A DNA stretch of 64,000 bases from Marinilabiliaceae bacterium ANBcel2. GTDB taxonomy: Bacteria > Bacteroidota > Bacteroidia > Bacteroidales > Marinilabiliaceae. Within the stretch, counting starts at the first letter, position 1; the number at the start of each line of letters is the position of its first letter. The DNA lies in assembly GCA_029688995.1 (NCBI GenBank), contig JARULA010000005.1, positions 62,001 through 126,000 of the forward strand. Direction: 5' to 3'. This document shows positions 35,484-42,890 of this stretch, piece by piece. The translations under genes and the position numbers were made by a program. The notes below the pieces were generated by a model. That model had not been told where the DNA came from and made no database searches. It saw nothing but the letters and a program-made list of their open reading frames with translations.

Positions 35484-38420
35484 ATGGAGAAATTAAAAAT
35501 CATAATATCTACAAAAACATTATTATATAAAATAAATGCAGTACTCCTTTCCATAATATTGAATTGTGGATTGAGTACTGCTCAATCTTATATTCCCCCA
35601 TTAGGAACAGTTCCAATACAACATTATTCACAAAAAGACTATAAAAGTGCATCACAATTTTGGTGCGCCACACAAAACAAAGATGGCATAATGTTTTTTG
35701 GAAATAACTATGGTATAATTAGTTTTGACGGAGCCCAATGGCATGAGATAACCCTTCCCAACAACAGTGCTGCGAGAAGCATGATAACAGACAAAAACAA
35801 CACAATATATGCAGGGGGATTCAATGAATTTGGAATTATAGAACAATGCAAAACAAAAGGTTACTTATATCAATCCTTTACAAGTATGCTACCATCTGAG
35901 CATCAAAATTTTGAAAACATATGGGATATACATGAAATAAATTCTAAAATTATATTCCGAAGTTTTAGCCATTTATTTGTTTTAAACAATAATGAATTCC
36001 GATTTATTGAATCGGATGAGAATTTCATTTATTCAGGAGTATCAAATGAGATGCTATTTATTGTTGACAACAACATACTTAAAACCCTAGATACCAACAC
36101 CATGGAATTTAGTTCGACATTACCTTTAAGCGAACTAAATCATGAGCAAATTATTCACTTATATCCCGGTACACAAACAACCGAAGTAATGGTAATAACA
36201 AGACAGGGATCACTTTTCAAAATAGACCTGCGCTATAAAACCTCAAAACAAATAGAGACAATAGAGACCGAAGATTTCAAGCCACCCTACATAACCGCCT
36301 CGAAAATAAACCAAACAGAAATTTTAATCGGGTCATTAAGCCACAAAATGCATTCGTGGCAAATAGTTAATGACAGACTAAAACCTATAAATCATTATAA
36401 CAAACTTCAAGATAATACAGTTCTTGATATTTTTAAAAGTATAGAAGGGACTATATGGATAATGATGGATAAAGGACTAGACCATTTAGATCCCAATGCT
36501 GATTTAACAACTATTTTTGAAGGCTCATCGGTATATGACGCCATAATATTTGAAAACTACTTATATATAGCAACAAATGAAGGCGTATTCAAATCTCTTG
36601 AAAAATTATCTAAAAACCCTGTAAAACAACTTGAGTTTAAATCTATACAAGGATTAGAAGGACAAGCCTGGTCTCTTCAAAATATAAATGACCAACTATT
36701 TTGCAGTCATGATCATGGCCTTTTTAAAATATCAGGAACCGATATTAATCAAATAGACAACAATTCAGGCATCTGGAAGCTTTATCAAACATCGAAAAAC
36801 AACAACATCTATTTTATTTGCCGTTATAATGGTTTGGGTTTAATAGAAATTAACAATGAAGAAATCAATATAATGGAGGTCACTCTACCAGGCTTTTATG
36901 AATCAACCAGAGATATTTCAAAAATTGGAGACGAAAAGTATTGGATTTGTCATGGCTATAAAGGAGTTTATAAAATAGAAACTAACCCGGCATCAACAAG
37001 AGTTATAGCAGTAAATCACTTTAATGAACAAGATGGCCTGCCGTCAATATATAATATTAATGTTCATAAATGGAAAGAAAAAAACATATTTACAACTAAC
37101 CATGGTATTTATTACTTTAATTCATCAACTCAGGAATTTACAATTCATAAACAATTAACTTCCCTTTTGGGAGATGAAGAGAATATTCGCCAAATTATAG
37201 ATCAAGGAGATATTACCTGGTTTGTAAAAAATGATGAGATAGGGTATTTTAAAAATAAAAACCCCGATAAATATATAACAGAGCCATTTAAAACACTAAA
37301 AGGATCTTTAAATCGAGGTTTAGAGTGTATTATTGCATTAAACAAAAGTGATGCGCTTTTTGGAACATCCTACGGATTATATGCTTATCAACCATCTTTA
37401 ACAACATCAAACGACTCTTCACTTATACCACAAACAGTAATACAAAAAATAAAATACTCTGTTAATGACTCAGTATATCAATATCACCACTTTAATAATA
37501 ACAATCATATAGAAATACCACATAATGCTGCCAATATAGAAATCCGGTTTAGCGCCCCTTTTATAAAAGATAAGGGAAATATTCAATACTCTTATATTCT
37601 TGAGGGGCATTCAATTAATTGGAACGACTGGCAAAATGAAAATAGTGTCACATATCCTCAACTCAATAGCGATGAATACAATCTAAAAGTAAGAGCTAGA
37701 AGTCTGTCAGGAGAAATAGCAAAATCAGTTCAAATAAATATTACAGTGCTTCCGGTATGGTATGCAACAAGAGGATTTATGATTTTATGGGCAGTTACAG
37801 GTATTATAGTTCTAAACTTATTAATATTACTCGTTTCCATTATAATAAAGAAAGAGAAAGCAAAAACAAAGCTTCAGGAGAAAAAGCATCAACGTACACT
37901 CGAAATTGAATTGGAAAAAATAAAATTAGAAAGAGAGAAAGAGATAATTACTAAGGATAAAAACAAGCTTGAGTCAGATGTAATAACAAAAAGCAAAGAT
38001 TTGGCTAACTACACATTATCACTAGCAAAAAACAGAGAGTTGCTAATTAATATAAAAGATAATTTAAACTCAATACGAAAAATAGCTAAAAATGATAAGG
38101 TGAGAAAAGAGCTACTTAACTCGATACAAAATATAACAATAACCATTAATAATCAAAAACAGTTTCAACTATTCGAAACTAATCTTGAAAGAGTTCATAA
38201 TCAACTTTTTAATCAACTAAAAAATAATTTCCCTGATATTACCCAAAAAGATCTCAAGCTTTGTGCATTTATCAAAATGGAGTTAACAAATAAAGAGATA
38301 GCATCTATTTTTAATATCACAACAAGAGGAGTTGAATCAGCAAAATACAGATTAAAGAAAAACTATCCAGAAATAATAAATATAATAGAAAAAAGTAAAG
38401 AAGGCATCACAGACTTATAA
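35484..38420 (+). CDS. Membrane-spanning propeller/Y_Y_Y/LuxR transcriptional regulator
   Basis: One-component membrane regulator. Seen: N-terminal signal/anchor (VLLSIILNCGLSTAQ), a large periplasmic two-component-regulator propeller region (about 35-640; unit-like segments such as KDGIMFFGNNYGIISFDGAQ), a Y_Y_Y domain (about 670-755; IQYSYILEGHSINWNDWQN), a transmembrane helix at about 762-785 (ILWAVTGIIVLNLLILLVSI), a long coiled coil, and a C-terminal LuxR-like helix-turn-helix with LTNKEIASIFNITTRGVESA. There is no kinase or receiver domain, unlike hybrid two-component systems. It follows the M60 gene by 2 nt and probably senses a product linked to that peptidase or to the polysaccharide locus beside it. 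Confidence 0.87.
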   Translation: MEKLKIIISTKTLLYKINAVLLSIILNCGLSTAQSYIPPLGTVPIQHYSQKDYKSASQFWCATQNKDGIMFFGNNYGIISFDGAQWHEITLPNNSAARSMITDKNNTIYAGGFNEFGIIEQCKTKGYLYQSFTSMLPSEHQNFENIWDIHEINSKIIFRSFSHLFVLNNNEFRFIESDENFIYSGVSNEMLFIVDNNILKTLDTNTMEFSSTLPLSELNHEQIIHLYPGTQTTEVMVITRQGSLFKIDLRYKTSKQIETIETEDFKPPYITASKINQTEILIGSLSHKMHSWQIVNDRLKPINHYNKLQDNTVLDIFKSIEGTIWIMMDKGLDHLDPNADLTTIFEGSSVYDAIIFENYLYIATNEGVFKSLEKLSKNPVKQLEFKSIQGLEGQAWSLQNINDQLFCSHDHGLFKISGTDINQIDNNSGIWKLYQTSKNNNIYFICRYNGLGLIEINNEEINIMEVTLPGFYESTRDISKIGDEKYWICHGYKGVYKIETNPASTRVIAVNHFNEQDGLPSIYNINVHKWKEKNIFTTNHGIYYFNSSTQEFTIHKQLTSLLGDEENIRQIIDQGDITWFVKNDEIGYFKNKNPDKYITEPFKTLKGSLNRGLECIIALNKSDALFGTSYGLYAYQPSLTTSNDSSLIPQTVIQKIKYSVNDSVYQYHHFNNNNHIEIPHNAANIEIRFSAPFIKDKGNIQYSYILEGHSINWNDWQNENSVTYPQLNSDEYNLKVRARSLSGEIAKSVQINITVLPVWYATRGFMILWAVTGIIVLNLLILLVSIIIKKEKAKTKLQEKKHQRTLEIELEKIKLEREKEIITKDKNKLESDVITKSKDLANYTLSLAKNRELLINIKDNLNSIRKIAKNDKVRKELLNSIQNITITINNQKQFQLFETNLERVHNQLFNQLKNNFPDITQKDLKLCAFIKMELTNKEIASIFNITTRGVESAKYRLKKNYPEIINIIEKSKEGITDL

Positions 38421-38435
38421 AAAACCTGTGATGCC
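38403..38435. other. Stem-loop at the end of the LuxR-type regulator gene
   Basis: GGCATCACAG pairs with CTGTGATGCC across a 13-nt loop containing the stop codon. A weak terminator at best, because no T-run follows on either strand. Confidence 0.45.
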
Positions 38436-38451
38436 CAGTAATTTATCACAA

Positions 38452-39780
38452 CTATAATTCAGTAACTATAAGAACTGCATTATCAACCCCCTCAGTAACA
38501 TCAACCTCAAATCTATATTTACTACCTTCATTTAAAGGAGTCTCATCTACAAGTCCGAGATTACCCGGATCCCTGTCATTATCTCCGTCACCAACAAAAA
38601 TTATATCACTTTCGGTAGAAAGCTCTATATTAGAGAATTCACCACCCCAATCTCTCTGATGAAAAAATTTAAAGTTTATATACTCATGATCCAAAGAGCT
38701 TCCTGCAGTTAATGTAATTTGATAAACCTTAGGGGTTATCTGTGACATACACAAACCTTTTGATGTATCCCATCCAACATGATTATCCCTGTCAGGCTTA
38801 CCCAGCCCATCACCAATAATCCATAATGCCCCCGATCCATCTTCATTAAGAGTAGCCAACTCTCCATTCTCCATCTTTTCAAATCTGAAATAGCTATGGG
38901 TGAAATTTGCAGTTACTCTATACTCTCCTGATATAGGCTTAAATACAAAATCCCCATCTTCATTCACCGCTATAAAATCTTCATCGATCCACCACTCCTC
39001 AATATTTGCAATACCATCTACCCCAATTACATCTCCTTGCTCAATATCAGTTTCAACATAAAAATTATTTTCATCCTGCATAATCATATCTTTTCCTGCA
39101 AACTCAAGAGTAATAAAAGGTGAGGCCTCATAAGTAAATGTATTAAACAAAACCTCATATTCACCTGGAGCATAACTTGAAAAAGGTATGAAGTTTTCTG
39201 TCCCCTGCAAAACTTCTCCATTTTGCCAACCAAAAACTATGCTGTTACCCCACTCATTAACTACAGGTGTACGAATAAAAGCATTAAGATTTTGAGGAAA
39301 ATCATCTTGAGCTTTATACTTATGGTCTTCAACATTTTCCATAACATACTCCCCCTCATCACTAACAAGAGTAAGATAAGGATAACTGGCTCTGGTTATA
39401 TCCACATCAAAGATCTCATCATCAATTGCAAACTCTATATTTTGAAGAACAAATTCAAGTCTGGCTGTACCATCGGGAATATCCTTCAAAAACGGAACAA
39501 ATATTTTCCCCGTATAATCACCCTCATTTTTTGTTCTTATCACTGTCTCTTCAACTTTCTCATCACCAAAAAACAATTTAGCCTTAACTGTAGATAAGGG
39601 AACTTGCTCCTTGTCAGAGACGGTTGCCGTAAAGGGAATACTATCACCAAAATGTGCAGATGTTATCTCTTCCTGTAATATCAAAAGAGGATCTCCTTTT
39701 ACTACATCATCATTATCATCACATGAAAACAATACAAATAAAAACAGAGACAAACCTATATATACTATTGACTTTTTCAT
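38452..39780 (-). CDS. Surface glycan-binding lipoprotein (SusE/F-like position)
   Basis: Exported lipoprotein: signal peptide with lipobox LFSC (residues about 17-20), followed by the acidic DDNDD that fits surface export of Bacteroidota lipoproteins. The rest is all-beta: Ig-like N-terminal modules with HFGDSIPFTATVSDKEQVPL, and C-terminal SusE/SusF-like repeats with GALWIIGDGLGKPDRDNHVG and FVGDGDNDRDPGNLGL (a DUF5016/5125-type protein). No catalytic residues are visible. As the last gene after SusC, SusD and GH30 it occupies the place of the surface glycan-binding protein of a polysaccharide locus. The specific ligand is inferred from the adjacent GH30 to be a beta-glucan. Confidence 0.78.
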   Translation of the reverse strand: MKKSIVYIGLSLFLFVLFSCDDNDDVVKGDPLLILQEEITSAHFGDSIPFTATVSDKEQVPLSTVKAKLFFGDEKVEETVIRTKNEGDYTGKIFVPFLKDIPDGTARLEFVLQNIEFAIDDEIFDVDITRASYPYLTLVSDEGEYVMENVEDHKYKAQDDFPQNLNAFIRTPVVNEWGNSIVFGWQNGEVLQGTENFIPFSSYAPGEYEVLFNTFTYEASPFITLEFAGKDMIMQDENNFYVETDIEQGDVIGVDGIANIEEWWIDEDFIAVNEDGDFVFKPISGEYRVTANFTHSYFRFEKMENGELATLNEDGSGALWIIGDGLGKPDRDNHVGWDTSKGLCMSQITPKVYQITLTAGSSLDHEYINFKFFHQRDWGGEFSNIELSTESDIIFVGDGDNDRDPGNLGLVDETPLNEGSKYRFEVDVTEGVDNAVLIVTEL

Positions 39781-39802
39781 ACTTTCTTTTATTTAATTTA
39801 AT

Positions 39803-41287
39803 TTACCATCGATACGAAATAACAGCCTGAGAAGGTACTTCATACGAGAAGTGATTAGTACCATCACTTATAGTAATGGCACGAGAATCATCAGTATCAT
39901 TCTGCAAAACAACACCATAACTACCATCAGGATTCTTAAAAGCAGTATAATTTATACCCGGTTCAGAAAATCCTTCATAATCAATTCTCACTGCACCTGG
40001 AGAAATAACAGAAGAGAAGTGGCCAATCATAAAATAGTGTGAGTTTTTAGTAATAGTGCTATAATCATCATTGCTAATATCAACAGCACCATAACAGGTA
40101 GTACACCCTAAAGGTCGATTAGGCCCTCTATCATTATCAAGCATAAGATTCCAAACAATTATTGCACGTCCCCACTTATTAACTACATTTAAGCCAATAT
40201 TTTTAACGTCGGCCATCAACCTGTTAGAAAGATTTCGCCCATCATTCCATGTTCCAATAGATGTTTCAGTAAAAACCAATTCCATATCAGGATACTCATC
40301 ATGAATTCTAAGCAACTCATCACTATGACCACCATAATCATGATATGCAGCACCCGTTATATATTGACGAGCCTCCTGATCATCATATATATGAAGCGGA
40401 TACCCTTGCTGATCCTCTATATTATCATAGTTATAATTATGGTCAAAAACATAAATGTATGTTGATAGTCCGGCATCTTCAAAAGCTCTACCCATATATT
40501 TAACAAACTCCTTTTGCTCTTCCCATCCCATAAAAAGAGATGCAGAATTACCCGGATGTAATGGTTCGTTTTGAGGAGTTACCGAAGTAATTTCAATATT
40601 ATAATCAGCAAAAGCCTCAATCCACTTAACAAAGTATGTAGCATAATCCTCATAATATTTAGGATTCAAATGACCTCCCGTCCATGAATTATGAGGTTGA
40701 AGCTCCTCAAGATTATTCACTTTCATCCATCTTGGCGGAGTCCAGGGTGAGCCCATTATCTTTAAATCAGGATTAATTTCCAGGATCTCTTTTAATACTG
40801 GAATAACATACTCCAACTCTTCACTCTGCAATGCAAAATTTTCAATCCCGGGAGTATCACATAAAGTGTACTCACTTAAAGAAAAATCTGAGCAACCTAT
40901 AGAAATACGAGTATAGCTGTAACCCATTCCTTTATCGGGACAAAAGGTATCTATCAAAAATTGAGTACGATCCTCCTGGTTCATTTGCAGCAGATTATAG
41001 CTTGAAGAACCCGTAACAGCAGCTCCAAATCCATGAACCGACTGGTACTTAACCTCTGAATTTAACCTTATTGTTGTAGGAGACATATTGGAGCCTGAGC
41101 TAAAATCCACTCCGGTTTTCTCAAATTCATAAGCTCTATTAGCAGTAGTAATAAAAACTGTAACATCATTATCAATCACTTCCTTTGAATCATCATTAAT
41201 CGTAACCTTATCATCATCACTGCTACAAGAAGCACATGAAAGAGTAAAAAAGGTAAACAAACTCAATAATAAAAATCTATAAATCAT
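39803..41287 (-). CDS. GH30 lipoprotein, probable endo-1,6-beta-glucanase
   Basis: Retaining glycoside hydrolase family 30. Seen: lipoprotein signal ending TLSCASCSSDDD; (beta/alpha)8 start YQSVHGFGAAVTGSSSYNLL; YSYTRISIGCSDFSLSEYTL; PWTPPRWMK; acid/base glutamate in VTPQNEPLHPGNSASLF; nucleophile in LVFTETSIGTWNDG; and a C-terminal beta-domain with SSVISPGAVRIDYEGFSEPG. These match subfamily GH30_3, whose characterised bacterial members hydrolyse 1,6-beta-glucan. Its lipidation suggests surface location and a first-cut role. Order SusC-SusD-GH30-glycan-binding protein equals the described Bacteroides 1,6-beta-glucan locus, but no GH3 glucosidase is adjacent. A hairpin separates it from susD. 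Confidence 0.88.
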   Translation of the reverse strand: MIYRFLLLSLFTFFTLSCASCSSDDDKVTINDDSKEVIDNDVTVFITTANRAYEFEKTGVDFSSGSNMSPTTIRLNSEVKYQSVHGFGAAVTGSSSYNLLQMNQEDRTQFLIDTFCPDKGMGYSYTRISIGCSDFSLSEYTLCDTPGIENFALQSEELEYVIPVLKEILEINPDLKIMGSPWTPPRWMKVNNLEELQPHNSWTGGHLNPKYYEDYATYFVKWIEAFADYNIEITSVTPQNEPLHPGNSASLFMGWEEQKEFVKYMGRAFEDAGLSTYIYVFDHNYNYDNIEDQQGYPLHIYDDQEARQYITGAAYHDYGGHSDELLRIHDEYPDMELVFTETSIGTWNDGRNLSNRLMADVKNIGLNVVNKWGRAIIVWNLMLDNDRGPNRPLGCTTCYGAVDISNDDYSTITKNSHYFMIGHFSSVISPGAVRIDYEGFSEPGINYTAFKNPDGSYGVVLQNDTDDSRAITISDGTNHFSYEVPSQAVISYRW

Positions 41288-41302
41288 AATGTCATTTTTT
41301 AA

Positions 41303-41340
41303 ATGTTGACTGTCTAAAAAATAAAAAAGACAGTCAACAT
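41303..41340 (-). other. Intercistronic hairpin between SusD and GH30 genes
   Basis: Perfect 13-bp stem, ATGTTGACTGTCT with AGACAGTCAACAT, loop of 12 nt that is T-rich in the mRNA. It could act as an attenuator or 3'-end protector, lowering enzyme expression relative to SusC/SusD. Confidence 0.7.
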
Positions 41341-41360
41341 GATATTAGGTGTGAATTAAA

Positions 41361-42875
41361 TTAATAACCGGGATTCTGCTCTAAATTACTGTTCTCATCC
41401 AGAACTGTTTGAGGAATAGGTAATAATTCAGAATTCTCATCAAAAGTTCGTGCCTGAGGCAACCTCCCCTCGTCACGATGATTGATTGTATTCATAACCT
41501 CTTGCAATCTATTATTACGTATCAAGTCAAACAATCTATGTCCTTCAAAAGCAAGTTCAAGCCTTCTTTCATGTAATACAGCATCAACCATTTCATTTTG
41601 AGAATTACGCTGCGAAGAAGAGAGAGGATCCAAATTAACTCTGGCACGTATCTTATCAACAATATCTGCCGCACCATCCAGGTCTCCTGTCCAGGCAAGA
41701 GCTTCGGCCTTTAACAACAATATATCAGCCAGCCTCAGTCGTATTATACTACTGTTAGCCGAACGTAACTTATACATAAAAGGATAGTTATCCGAGGGAT
41801 AATAGATACTCCAACCTGCTTCATAATATACTATTGATTCATTATACCTAATATCATCTCCTTCATTTAAAAATTCAGATATAAGGTCACGTGATGGTGT
41901 AACCCATTTTGCCCAGTCAAACATACTGTCCCAATTAAGCACATCTCTTCCAAACATCCATGAAGCCCAATTTCCACTACCTGTATAAAAATGTGTTTCA
42001 AAAATAGATTCTGAACTGTTTCTCATTGCAATATCGGTTCCTTCACTATTCATTCCAAATAGCAAAGAATAATCATCTACCAATTCAAACCCATCATTAA
42101 TTACTGCATTGCAATACTCTATCACCTTGGAATAATCTTGTATAGGTTTTTCTGCATAAGCTTTTGCTAGCAAAGAGTTAGCTACAGCTTTTGTCAATAC
42201 AGTTTTGTCGCTTCCTGTATCTGGTGCATAAGGTAATGCGGCAAGCAAATCCTCAACAATTCTTTCATAAGCTTCTATTTGACTATTTTGAGAAGGAAAA
42301 TAAGCAGGCCACACTTCTAATATATTATCAGAAGTTATATCCTCAGGCACTTCTGTAATAATCGGGAAATTACCCCATAAACGAGCCATATCCAGCATAA
42401 TCATAGCCCTAAAGATTTTTGCCTCAGCTTTCCATTCTTGCCTCTCCGATTCAGCAAAAGAAGGATCGGGAACATCATCAATATTCTCAATTATTAATGT
42501 AGCTCGCGCAATATCCTCCATATAACGATTCCAGTCACGGGTTACAACGCTATTGCCTGCATTCAATGCATTAGTTTCAAATGGCTCCACCTCTGCCCCC
42601 GTAGTTCCGGCATAAGCATTATCTGCCCGTGCCTCATTAATGAGTAGATAATCAACATACCAATGCTCCTGACGATCTCGAAACAAATTATACATACTCT
42701 CATATTGAGCAAGCACATCACTTCGATCTTCGAATCTGATTCTTTCCCCCTCTTCATCACTGCTGCCCAAAATAACTTCTGAATATTCAGATATGGGATC
42801 TCTGTCTAACGAACAGCTAAAAAATAGAACTGCTGTTAAACACCACAAACCTCTGTTTAAAATATTTAGCTTCAT
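41361..42875 (-). CDS. SusD/RagB family nutrient-binding lipoprotein (locus A)
   Basis: Outer-membrane lipoprotein that caps the SusC transporter and binds glycan. Seen: lipoprotein signal with FFSCSLDRDPISEY, N-terminal TPR-like helices, the SusD core with RAMIMLDMARLWGNFPII, and the conserved C-terminus RLELAFEGHRLFDLIRNNRL plus LLPIPQTVLDENSNLEQNPGY. 504 residues. It lies 15 nt after its SusC partner. A DGTxS-type loop cannot be assigned a sugar from sequence; beta-glucan is inferred from the following GH30. Confidence 0.94.
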   Translation of the reverse strand: MKLNILNRGLWCLTAVLFFSCSLDRDPISEYSEVILGSSDEEGERIRFEDRSDVLAQYESMYNLFRDRQEHWYVDYLLINEARADNAYAGTTGAEVEPFETNALNAGNSVVTRDWNRYMEDIARATLIIENIDDVPDPSFAESERQEWKAEAKIFRAMIMLDMARLWGNFPIITEVPEDITSDNILEVWPAYFPSQNSQIEAYERIVEDLLAALPYAPDTGSDKTVLTKAVANSLLAKAYAEKPIQDYSKVIEYCNAVINDGFELVDDYSLLFGMNSEGTDIAMRNSSESIFETHFYTGSGNWASWMFGRDVLNWDSMFDWAKWVTPSRDLISEFLNEGDDIRYNESIVYYEAGWSIYYPSDNYPFMYKLRSANSSIIRLRLADILLLKAEALAWTGDLDGAADIVDKIRARVNLDPLSSSQRNSQNEMVDAVLHERRLELAFEGHRLFDLIRNNRLQEVMNTINHRDEGRLPQARTFDENSELLPIPQTVLDENSNLEQNPGY

Positions 42876-42890
42876 AAAAATATATTTTAT

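Noticed and set aside
39223-39597. Plus-strand 124-codon frame opposite the glycan-binding lipoprotein
   Set aside because: Low-complexity composition expected from the complement of an AT-rich gene; no start signal or domain.
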